Source: Alphaproteobacteria bacterium
GTDB taxonomy: Bacteria; Pseudomonadota; Alphaproteobacteria; UBA8366; GCA-2717185
Length of the DNA stretch: 6,083 nucleotides
NCBI GenBank assembly: GCA_016764135.1
Contig: JAESSL010000183.1
Coordinates: forward strand, 1-6,083
Direction: 5' to 3'
Shown here: piece by piece, positions 1-4,585 of the stretch
Position numbering within the stretch: position 1 is the stretch's first letter
Layout of the letters: each line of letters starts with the position of its first letter
Program-made: the position numbers and the translations under genes
The notes under the pieces: generated by a model
Databases searched by the model: none
Seen by the model: the letters and a program-made list of their open reading frames with translations, nothing else
What the model was told of the DNA's origin: nothing

Positions 1-112
1 ACCTGTCATTACGACCAATCAGGCGGCACTCTGGGTGATGCTGGACTCCATGAAAATCGTAGAACCATTAGTCGGGCTGGGCCGGTTGCTAGCGGAATTA
101 CCAACCCGTTAA
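1..112 (+). CDS. C-terminal tail of an Asp/Glu racemase / maleate isomerase / arylmalonate decarboxylase-like protein (5' end outside window)
   Basis: The frame starting at base 2 is open from the window edge to a TAA at 110-112 and encodes 36 residues, beginning PVITTNQAALW and containing a GLGRLL segment near the end. A proline followed by a small-residue strand, then S/T-N-Q-A-x-x-W and a later G-x-GRLL/F, is the usual C-terminal pattern of the Asp/Glu/hydantoin racemase superfamily. In maleate cis-trans isomerases and arylmalonate decarboxylases it lies just after the second catalytic cysteine. That cysteine and the rest of the active site are off the left edge, so substrate and reaction cannot be told. 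The gene converges on the exporter gene to its right, with 62 bp between the two stop codons. The family call is recognition from a short tail; a chance open frame is possible but the motif makes it unlikely. Confidence 0.55.
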   Translation, partial: PVITTNQAALWVMLDSMKIVEPLVGLGRLLAELPTR

Positions 113-138
113 ACCTGCAAGACGCTCCTGAACGCGCC

Positions 139-154
139 ACGCCCTGAGGGGCGT
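139..154. terminator. Hairpin between two convergent genes, possible bidirectional terminator
   Basis: ACGCCC (139-144) and GGGCGT (149-154) pair perfectly over 6 bp around a TGAG loop, in the 62-bp gap between the stop codons of two converging genes. A second GC dyad, GGCG-A-CGCC, follows at 160-168. Neither strand has a U-tract after the stem, so this is not a textbook intrinsic terminator. Position is the main argument for a termination or mRNA-end-stabilising role. Confidence 0.35.
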
Positions 155-174
155 AAAACGGCGACGCCATAACG

Positions 175-771
175 TTACATCAAGACAACTAGTCCGACCG
201 ATAACAGCAACAATATCGCAAACCCGATATTAACCACCCGCCCCAATCGAGGGTGATGCAACAATCGGGACAACGCCGCGCCAAGCGCGAGCCAGATGCA
301 ATTCACCCCCGTCACAAGCACGGCCAGCGCTGCGGATTTCAACGCCGCGTCGATCACGGGATGCTCGGGATAGACCGTAATACTGGCGAACACGGCGATA
401 ACCGCGGCGAAGGCCTTTGGGTTGGCGATTGCAAGCAGGAGCCCGCCATAGAGCGACGGCGCCGTCGCTTTTTCCACATCCGCCGCCAGAACCGGCGCTG
501 TGGCGATTTTATAAGCGAGGTAAAGAATATAACAAAGCGCCGCAACGCTCAGAACCGGCAAGACGCCGGGTATGGCGAACAGAAGGCCCGTCAACCCGGT
601 GGCCACCAGCAACACAACCACGATTGTCCCCAGCACAACGCCGACCATATAGGGCGCGCCCCGCGCCACGCCATAGACCGACCCCGTCGCCGCGATACTC
701 AATGTCGCGGGCCCCGGACTCCCCAACAGAGGTAACGCCGCCAGAAGAAACAGGACAAGGGCTTCGAGCAT
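175..771 (-). CDS. LysE/RhtB-family amino-acid or metabolite exporter
   Basis: A 198-residue, almost wholly hydrophobic inner-membrane protein. Length, about six membrane segments, and the N-terminal PGPATLSIAATGSVYG stretch (from about residue 19) match the LysE/RhtB translocator family, whose signature is a conserved P-G-P near the end of helix 1 followed by a glycine-rich turn. A central A-N-P-K-A motif (about residues 115-119) is also typical. Family members expel amino acids such as lysine, homoserine, threonine or leucine, or related small molecules, using the proton gradient; the substrate cannot be read from sequence. The start at 771 is 48 bp from the start of the divergent AraC-type regulator, a common arrangement in which the regulator controls the exporter. 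A weak GGAA about 9 nt upstream is the only ribosome-binding candidate. Family certain, substrate unknown. Confidence 0.92.
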   Translation of the reverse strand: MLEALVLFLLAALPLLGSPGPATLSIAATGSVYGVARGAPYMVGVVLGTIVVVLLVATGLTGLLFAIPGVLPVLSVAALCYILYLAYKIATAPVLAADVEKATAPSLYGGLLLAIANPKAFAAVIAVFASITVYPEHPVIDAALKSAALAVLVTGVNCIWLALGAALSRLLHHPRLGRVVNIGFAILLLLSVGLVVLM

Positions 772-819
772 GGATATATGTTCCAGACGATTTGCGTAAC
801 GCGCCTCAAGGACGGCTCA
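772..819. promoter_or_regulatory. Shared 48-bp divergent control region of exporter and AraC regulator
   Basis: Only 48 bp separate the exporter ATG (minus, 771) and the chosen regulator ATG (plus, 820). Promoters in both directions must overlap here or lie inside the opposite gene. I do not see a convincing -35/-10 pair; the AT-rich GGATATATG at 772-780 is the only melt-prone stretch. An AraC-type operator is expected nearby but no clear repeat is visible. Confidence 0.4.
808..812 (+). promoter_or_regulatory. Shine-Dalgarno that selects the AraC regulator start at 820
   Basis: AAGGA lies 7 nt before the ATG at 820. The upstream in-frame ATG at 778 has no ribosome-binding site and lies 6 bp from the start of the divergent exporter gene, leaving no room for a leader. 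This decides the start. Confidence 0.65.
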
Positions 820-1719
820 ATGAGTACCGATAAAGCAGAAACCCAGCGTGTTGGTCTTGAACGTTTGTGCAAACCCACGGCGCTATCGAAGGATCATATT
901 ACGATCGCAAGATTCTTCCCCGGTCTGGAGCGGGTGGACGCATTTTTTCGCAATCGCGGATACGCACCCCACCGACACGATACCTATGGAATCGGCATAA
1001 CCACCCATGGCGTGCAATCTTTTGAGTATCGCGGACAGACCCGACATAGCGTGGCGCGCCAGCTTTATGTTCTTCACCCGGACGAATTGCATGACGGGCG
1101 CCCCGGCGCCAAAGGCGGTTACGGCTATCAAACCCTCTACCTAGACCCAAAACTGGTTCATCAGGCGCTCAATGGTCAGGAACTACCGTTCGTCCAATCC
1201 CCTGTCACAGATGACCCGCAATTGCGAAGGGCGGTGCACTCAATTCTGGCTCACCCGATTCTGGCTCACCCGATTCCGGCTAACAGGGAGCAGGCCATTG
1301 ACGATTTAACCGGGACAGGACTGGTGCTCGCATTGTCGGACGCTCTGGCCCGGCTCTCCCAATCCCGAAAGAAGCCCGTGCGAATTGACGCCGTCGCTGT
1401 CGCAACAGCCCGCGATTTACTGATTTCAAGGGCCTGCGACGTCATCAATAGCGTTGATCTGGAAGATGCGACGGGACACGACCGGTGGTCCTTATCCCGC
1501 CAATTTCGCGCCGCCTATGGGGTCAGCCCCCATCGCTTTCAGACACTGCGCCGTCTGGACTGCGTCCGGGCGCTGATCGACGATGGGGTTTCTCTGGTTG
1601 ACGCCGCTCAGCGAACCGGATTCGCCGATCAAAGCCATTTGTCGCGGCACTTTCGCAACGCTTACGGGGTCCCGCCGGGAATATGGCGATCACTCACCGG
1701 TAATTGGGCTCGGGCTTAA
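820..1719 (+). CDS. AraC-family transcriptional regulator with N-terminal cupin sensor domain
   Basis: A 299-residue cytoplasmic DNA-binding protein (an upstream in-frame ATG at 778 would add 14 residues). Residues about 30-110 form an AraC-type cupin ligand-binding domain, with HRHDTYGIGI near 52 and LHPDELHDGRPG near 85-96, the usual histidine-rich entry and the conserved 'P-x-E-x-H-x-G' region. Residues about 190-292 hold the two helix-turn-helix units: a first with DRWSLSRQFRAAYGVSP, and a second with GFADQSHLSRHFRNAYGVPP, the classic AraC C-terminal signature. It sits divergent to a LysE-type exporter, so the likely role is sensing a metabolite and switching on its export. The linker between the domains carries a tandem I-L-A-H-P repeat (see the repeat feature). 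The gene ends within a palindrome. Family call secure; effector unknown. Confidence 0.93.
   Translation: MSTDKAETQRVGLERLCKPTALSKDHITIARFFPGLERVDAFFRNRGYAPHRHDTYGIGITTHGVQSFEYRGQTRHSVARQLYVLHPDELHDGRPGAKGGYGYQTLYLDPKLVHQALNGQELPFVQSPVTDDPQLRRAVHSILAHPILAHPIPANREQAIDDLTGTGLVLALSDALARLSQSRKKPVRIDAVAVATARDLLISRACDVINSVDLEDATGHDRWSLSRQFRAAYGVSPHRFQTLRRLDCVRALIDDGVSLVDAAQRTGFADQSHLSRHFRNAYGVPPGIWRSLTGNWARA
1243..1287 (+). repeat. 15-bp in-frame tandem repeat inside the AraC regulator gene
   Basis: The unit ATTCTGGCTCACCCG occurs twice without any mismatch (1243-1257, 1258-1272). It is followed by a third, degenerate copy (1273-1287, 11 of 15 bases the same). Translated, it reads I-L-A-H-P, I-L-A-H-P, I-P-A-N-R, lying between the cupin and HTH domains. 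The perfect second copy implies a recent duplication; being 15 bp it keeps frame. Confidence 0.9.
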
Positions 1720-1731
1720 GCTCGAGCCCAA
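1704..1731. terminator. 28-nt near-perfect palindrome over the stop codon of the AraC gene, likely bidirectional terminator
   Basis: TTGGGCTCG (1704-1712) pairs with CGAGCCCAA (1723-1731). One G-U pair and a further GC/GC pair continue the stem to a TTAA loop, giving 12 continuous pairs. The AraC stop codon TAA (1717-1719) is in the loop, and the last residues of that protein are encoded by the stem. It lies between convergent genes (next stop at 1757), which suits termination from both sides. No U-tract follows on either strand, so the mechanism is not classical. Confidence 0.55.
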
Positions 1732-1756
1732 ATGTCAGGCCCCGAAATCGGACGCC

Positions 1757-2080
1757 CTATGGGTAGCGCGCCGAGATTTTGCCCATCATGTTCTCACGCC
1801 AGCGCGCGACATAATTGGATGGCAAGGACGCTGCAAAGCCACAGACGCCCAGAATAAGAAGAAACGTCGCACCACCCCAGAAGCCGGGCAGAATCGCCAT
1901 CCAGTTTTTCATAAAACCCATGAATGTGGCGAGGACGAATAAGACGGGCGCCAAAATCGATGCAGCCCAGAGAAGTTCAATCATAAGGATGAGCGCAATG
2001 ACGCCAACGCCGTAACGATCAATATTATTGGAAAATTCTTGAAACAAATTTCTTGTTATTGTTTTAGTAAGTTCAGTCAT
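1757..2080 (-). CDS. Small integral membrane protein of unknown function
   Basis: Taken from the ATG at 2080 the protein has 107 residues. I do not recognise a family. Residues 1-23 are polar (M-T-E-L-T-K-T-I-T-R...). Residues 24-54 are strongly hydrophobic with a buried-looking E35 (LMIELLWAASILAPVLFVL), long enough for one long helix or two short ones. Residues about 68-86 (FWGGATFLLILGVCGFAAS) form a second membrane segment, and the tail is basic (ARWRENMMGKISARYP). In-frame ATGs at 2101 and 2140 would add 7 or 20 residues. None has a well-placed ribosome-binding site: GAGGA at 2095-2099 is 14 nt from 2080 and overlaps the 2101 start. It is divergent from the crotonase gene across 384 bp and convergent with the AraC gene. 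The coherent membrane topology supports a real gene; function cannot be assigned. Confidence 0.7.
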   Translation of the reverse strand: MTELTKTITRNLFQEFSNNIDRYGVGVIALILMIELLWAASILAPVLFVLATFMGFMKNWMAILPGFWGGATFLLILGVCGFAASLPSNYVARWRENMMGKISARYP

Positions 2081-2126
2081 TTTGTCTTGGTAATTCCTCA
2101 TTGCTGTTAGTCGACAAACTGGCGAT

Positions 2127-2148
2127 TTCCTTGCCCGCATACAAGGAA
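2127..2148. promoter_or_regulatory. 7-bp inverted repeat upstream of the small membrane protein gene, operator candidate
   Basis: TTCCTTG (2127-2133) and CAAGGAA (2142-2148) are perfect reverse complements separated by 8 bp, a centre-to-centre distance of 15 bp. The dyad lies about 47 bp upstream of the membrane-protein ATG at 2080, where a promoter or operator would be expected. It could be a repressor site or a leader hairpin; nothing in the sequence identifies the binding protein. Confidence 0.3.
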
Positions 2149-2152
2149 TTTA

Positions 2153-2182
2153 GCCATGCGTTTCAAGAACATCCGCCATGCG
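2153..2182. repeat. Direct repeat GCCATGCG, 22-bp period
   Basis: GCCATGCG occurs at 2153-2160 and again at 2175-2182. The 22-bp period is about two helical turns, placing both copies on the same DNA face. The second copy is also part of a small dyad, TCCGC-CAT-GCGGA (2172-2184). Candidate paired binding sites in a divergent intergenic region, but an 8-mer repeat can occur by chance. Confidence 0.35.
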
Positions 2183-2199
2183 GAACCACAACGAGATCG

Positions 2200-2215
2200 A
2201 GCTATCCAGATAGCT
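2200..2215. promoter_or_regulatory. 16-bp palindrome, operator candidate
   Basis: AGCTATC (2200-2206) and GATAGCT (2209-2215) are perfect reverse complements around a 2-bp CA centre. Compact 14-16 bp palindromes of this kind are typical sites for dimeric repressors such as TetR-, GntR- or MarR-type regulators. It lies between the divergent membrane-protein and crotonase genes. No such regulator is encoded next to it in the window. Confidence 0.4.
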
Positions 2216-2355
2216 TTCACCCCAACCACCATCCATTATGGAACCTGAATTAGCGGCGACCGACAGGCCCGTTTCAAGCCCCCTCTTCACTGTTTTATCG
2301 ATGGTTTATCACCAGAATTCAGTTTCAACTTTCTCAGGAATTAGACTGTCAAAAA
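2216..2355. other. Intergenic stretch without a supportable gene
   Basis: Together with the motifs around it, this fills the 384-bp divergent gap between the minus-strand membrane protein and the crotonase. A 74-codon open frame (2238-2462) runs through it, but its translation is arginine/serine-rich with no domain or ribosome-binding site. Only a short CCATTATGG palindrome (2233-2241) and an A7 run (2351-2357) stand out. The crotonase promoter is probably here, but I see no convincing hexamer pair. Confidence 0.5.
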
Positions 2356-2444
2356 AATTGCCGCGCCGTGATCCCTTCAGTAGGCTCTACGGGAAGACGA
2401 CCCTCTCTCGCGGACCGAGGTCTAATTCACGCAGCGCGGCAATT
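2356..2444. ncRNA. Structured RNA candidate: 89-nt element with paired ends and internal hairpins, in the crotonase leader or as a minus-strand sRNA
   Basis: AATTGCCGCGC (2356-2366) is the exact reverse complement of GCGCGGCAATT (2434-2444). Pairing continues inward with CGTGA (2367-2371) against TCACG (2427-2431) past a 2-nt CA bulge, giving a 16-bp closing stem. The enclosed 55 nt can form two hairpins. One is at 2375-2396 (CTTC/GAAG then GTAG/CTAC, GCT loop); the other is at about 2402-2420 (CTCG/CGAG or CCTC/GAGG). The result is a three-way junction. On the plus strand it ends 10 nt before the crotonase ribosome-binding site, where a riboswitch or attenuator would sit. On the minus strand the closing stem is followed by T7 (2357 to 2351), as in an intrinsic terminator with a large loop or the 3' end of a small RNA. 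I do not recognise a known class, and strand is undecided. Confidence 0.4.
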
Positions 2445-2464
2445 CCCAGGGATCGAGGATAAAA

Positions 2465-3241
2465 ATGAAGGACTACAATTGTTTTACGGTAGAGATCGCC
2501 AACTATGTCGCGCTGGTCACGATGAATCGTCCCCCGGTCAATGCCCAAAATCGCGCGTTTCGGGATGAAATTATCGAGATATTCGATATTCTGAGTGACA
2601 GCGACGACGTGCGGGCGGTTATCCTGACGGGCGGCGGCAAGGTTTTTTCAGCGGGCGCCGATCTGAAGGAACGTCGCGGCATCGAGGCCGCAGCCGGTTA
2701 TTACCGTCACCACAACCGCGTCACCCGCGAAAGTTTCTACGCTATTCTGGAGTGCGAAAAACCGGTCATTGGCGCCATCAACGGCGCCGCGTTAGGGGCT
2801 GGGCTGGCGCTGGCGGCGTGCTGCGACATTCTCGTGGCGTCAGAAAACGCCGTGCTTGGCATGCCGGAGATCGACGTCGGGCTGATGGGCGGGGCAAAGT
2901 ACATCAACATGCTGTTCCCTCGTTCCAAGGCGCGTCGCATGCTCTTGACCGGTCTGCGGGTCAATGGCGCGGAAATGTATCGCATGGGTGTGGTGGAATG
3001 TTGCGTCGCGCCCGATGAATTGATTAACGCCGCACGGGAAATCGCGGACGAAATCGCGACGAAAAGCCCGCTCGCGGTCAAAGTCACCAAGCAGGCGTTG
3101 AACACCACCGACAACCTTGGCCTCCGCGACGGATACCGCTACGAGCAGGATTTGACCGTGGCCATGTCCAACACCGAAGACGCCAGAGAAGCGCAAGCCG
3201 CGTTCGTCGAAAAACGAAAACCGAATTTCACGGGACGCTGA
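2465..3241 (+). CDS. Enoyl-CoA hydratase/isomerase (crotonase) family protein
   Basis: A 258-residue cytoplasmic protein of normal length for the crotonase superfamily, which handles acyl-CoA substrates in fatty-acid, aromatic or branched-chain catabolism. The oxyanion-hole segments are clear: FSAGADLKE (about 61-69) and INGAALGAGLALAACCD (105-121). The glutamate of the P-E-I motif (E135, equivalent to Glu164 of rat mitochondrial hydratase) is kept. The other classical catalytic glutamate (rat Glu144) is replaced by alanine, A115. Loss of that residue is usual in enoyl-CoA isomerases and other non-hydratase members, so calling it a hydratase would be unsafe. The start is firm: GAGGA at 2455-2459, 5 nt before the ATG. 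It is preceded by a structured leader candidate and followed 66 nt later by a CorA gene, probably a separate function. Substrate unknown. Confidence 0.92.
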   Translation: MKDYNCFTVEIANYVALVTMNRPPVNAQNRAFRDEIIEIFDILSDSDDVRAVILTGGGKVFSAGADLKERRGIEAAAGYYRHHNRVTRESFYAILECEKPVIGAINGAALGAGLALAACCDILVASENAVLGMPEIDVGLMGGAKYINMLFPRSKARRMLLTGLRVNGAEMYRMGVVECCVAPDELINAAREIADEIATKSPLAVKVTKQALNTTDNLGLRDGYRYEQDLTVAMSNTEDAREAQAAFVEKRKPNFTGR

Positions 3242-3260
3242 CCGACAAAGACCGCAACGA

Positions 3261-3274
3261 AGGCGCCCTCGCCT
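3261..3274 (+). terminator. Short GC hairpin between crotonase and CorA genes, weak terminator candidate
   Basis: AGGCG (3261-3265) and CGCCT (3270-3274) pair over 5 bp around a CCCT loop, 20 nt after the crotonase stop. It is followed by AAACTATC rather than a U-tract. It may slow or partly end transcription, or be chance in a GC-rich gap. Confidence 0.2.
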
Positions 3275-3298
3275 AAACTATCGCCGATGAAAAGGTAC

Positions 3299-3303
3299 GA
3301 GGA
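3299..3303 (+). promoter_or_regulatory. Shine-Dalgarno that selects the CorA start at 3308
   Basis: GAGGA lies 4 nt before the ATG at 3308. The in-frame ATG at 3287 has no purine-rich sequence in front of it, so the longer start is unlikely. Confidence 0.65.
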
Positions 3304-3307
3304 ATTC

Positions 3308-4264
3308 ATGACGGATGTAATTTCATTCGATTTCGACGCCAAAGTCATTCACAAGGTCAAACCGCAAGATGTCGCGGCGGCCGTGGCGAAAGGCCGGTAT
3401 TGCTGGATCGATATTGAGGACGCCGCCGAGGCGGAAAGCGTTTTGTCCGAGCTGAACGTCAGCATGTCCACAATTGAGCGTGTCACCCGGGACCGGACGC
3501 AGGGCCAATTTGTCATGGGCCGAAGCTCCGTTCATTTCACATTGGTGGAAACGGGACTGAAGGGAAAAGAACTTCAATTGAGCGCTTTGCACGTTGTGCT
3601 GGGAGACGGCTTTCTGGCGACAATCCACAGCCAACCATCGCCGGTTCTGAAAAATCTGCACGAAACCTATGAAGATGATTTTTACGCATCGGCGCGATCC
3701 GGCGGGTTTTTACTTTTTGAACTCGCGGATTATTTAATCAGCGGGTACCGCGCGACGCTGTCCGATATGTCCAAGGTCGTCGAAGATATTCAGAGTCAGT
3801 TGCTGGGGGAGGACGGCGACGATGTTCTTGAAGGGCTTTCCACACAATTAACCCGATCTCTGCTGGATTACCGCAACGCCGTCGTCACGGCACGGGAGAC
3901 GATCTACGAACTCGCAACCCGCCGCTCGCCCTTTGTAAGCGAGAGCACACAACCCTTCCTCGACCGCCAGACTAATTCTCTGGAACGTCTGGCGGCGGAC
4001 GCTGCGACAGAACGCACTGTGTTGTCCGAGGTTCTGAACCTGTATATGGGTATCGTCAGCCACCGCACAAACCGGGTGGTCGACAGGCTTACCATCGTCA
4101 GCCTCATATTTTTACCCCTGAACTTTCTGGCCGCTGTTTATGGAATGAACTTCGACATAATGCCGGAACTCCAATGGAAGTATGGCTACCTGGCCTTCTG
4201 GGGCGTCGTCACCGTCATGGTCACCAGTTTGATTCTTGTGATCCGGTTCCGACGATGGATATAA
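3308..4264 (+). CDS. corA: CorA-family divalent metal (Mg2+/Co2+) transport protein
   Basis: A 318-residue protein (an upstream ATG at 3287 would add 7). The N-terminal two thirds form the acidic, soluble funnel and long stalk helix of CorA, including WIDIED near 32, HFTLVE, and a helical region around SGYRATLSDMSKVVEDIQSQL. Two C-terminal membrane helices follow at about 258-278 and 294-314. Between them is the family's signature GMN (residues 279-281), followed by F-D-I-M-P-E-L, which matches the CorA form (GMNFEFMPEL) rather than the ZntB form. The tail ends in a basic R-F-R-R-W-I on the cytoplasmic side. CorA works as a homopentamer in the inner membrane, moving Mg2+ (also Co2+, Ni2+) inward. 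The gene has its own strong ribosome-binding site, and no link with the neighbouring crotonase is evident. A Zn2+ or other metal preference cannot be excluded. Confidence 0.93.
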   Translation: MTDVISFDFDAKVIHKVKPQDVAAAVAKGRYCWIDIEDAAEAESVLSELNVSMSTIERVTRDRTQGQFVMGRSSVHFTLVETGLKGKELQLSALHVVLGDGFLATIHSQPSPVLKNLHETYEDDFYASARSGGFLLFELADYLISGYRATLSDMSKVVEDIQSQLLGEDGDDVLEGLSTQLTRSLLDYRNAVVTARETIYELATRRSPFVSESTQPFLDRQTNSLERLAADAATERTVLSEVLNLYMGIVSHRTNRVVDRLTIVSLIFLPLNFLAAVYGMNFDIMPELQWKYGYLAFWGVVTVMVTSLILVIRFRRWI

Positions 4265-4327
4265 GGTTCTCAGATATATAAGGAATGTCGGGACTCCCGC
4301 CCTCGCATTCACTAATTATAAATTTTG

Positions 4328-4495
4328 ATGATTAACGACAAAATAAAGAATGGAAGCATAGTGCAGTCGAGTATCGAGAGTGAGAGCGAAAAACGTGTAC
4401 GTCATTTACAGGGTTTTTTCTTCATTGGTTTATCGCTGACCTGGTGGGCCATTTCCGTTATTCCCGTAATTTACGTCGTGGCCAGCGCGAAATAA
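4328..4495 (+). CDS. Small single-span membrane protein, unknown function
   Basis: A 55-codon frame from ATG 4328 to TAA 4493-4495, or 44 codons from GTG 4361. The protein starts polar (M-I-N-D-K-I-K-N-G-S), has an acidic stretch S-I-E-S-E-S-E-K-R, then R-V-R-H-L-Q. One hydrophobic helix of about 25 residues follows (FFFIGLSLTWWAISVIPVIY...), ending with A-S-A-K. Positive residues before the helix suggest a cytoplasmic N-terminus. The ATG has no ribosome-binding site; a GGAAG lies just before the GTG (4352-4356, 4 nt spacing), which favours the shorter form. A TATAAA at 4317-4322 could be a -10 element. It lies 63 nt after the CorA stop on the same strand, so a CorA-associated small protein is conceivable but unproven. 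Polar head and clean helix argue for a real gene; no family recognised. Confidence 0.5.
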   Translation: MINDKIKNGSIVQSSIESESEKRVRHLQGFFFIGLSLTWWAISVIPVIYVVASAK

Positions 4496-4499
4496 CGTT

Positions 4500-4576
4500 G
4501 GAATAATCCGGCGTTTTCGCCAAGAATTACTCCGTTCCCACGCTCAACAAAAATATCGTGGTCGCAATTACGGAGT
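4500..4576 (+). promoter_or_regulatory. Leader of the GST gene with mutually exclusive hairpins, one hiding the ribosome-binding site
   Basis: Hairpin A: GGCG-TTTT-CGCC (4510-4521) is extended, past a 2-nt bulge, by GGAATAATCC (4500-4509) against GAATTACTCC (4524-4533), 8 of 10 paired. Hairpin B: ACTCCGT (4529-4535) pairs perfectly with ACGGAGT (4570-4576), and inside it CCACG (4538-4542) pairs with CGTGG (4557-4561). B buries the GGAG (4572-4575) that is the only Shine-Dalgarno of the next gene. Both hairpins need bases 4529-4533, so they cannot form together. This is the layout of a translational switch. Hairpin A could also act as a terminator for the upstream small gene, although it lacks a U-tract. 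Confidence 0.35.
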
Positions 4577-4585
4577 CAAAACGAC

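Noticed and set aside
253..735. 160-codon plus-strand open frame opposite the exporter gene
   Set aside because: It is arginine/histidine/glutamine-rich with no domain, and is the antisense shadow of a clear membrane protein gene.
778..819. Longer N-terminus for the AraC regulator
   Set aside because: No Shine-Dalgarno before 778 and almost no space from the divergent gene, while 820 has a well-spaced AAGGA.
2356..2444. tRNA or tRNA-Sec reading of the structured element
   Set aside because: The closing stem is too long, and there is no T-loop consensus, anticodon arm or CCA-like end.
2356..2444. Miniature transposable element with terminal inverted repeats
   Set aside because: No target-site duplication flanks the inverted repeats and only one copy is present in the window; kept as an alternative to test but not supported.
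2356..2444. 4.5S/SRP or 6S RNA
   Set aside because: The conserved GGAAGCA-type SRP tip is absent, and the element is far shorter than 6S RNA with the wrong internal layout.
2238..2462. 74-codon open frame before the crotonase
   Set aside because: No ribosome-binding site, no recognisable domain, composition unlike a protein, and it runs through the strong inverted repeat at 2356-2444.
2737..3196. Minus-strand open frames of 118-125 codons within the crotonase gene
   Set aside because: These are other-frame shadows of a well-conserved enzyme, with no signals of their own.
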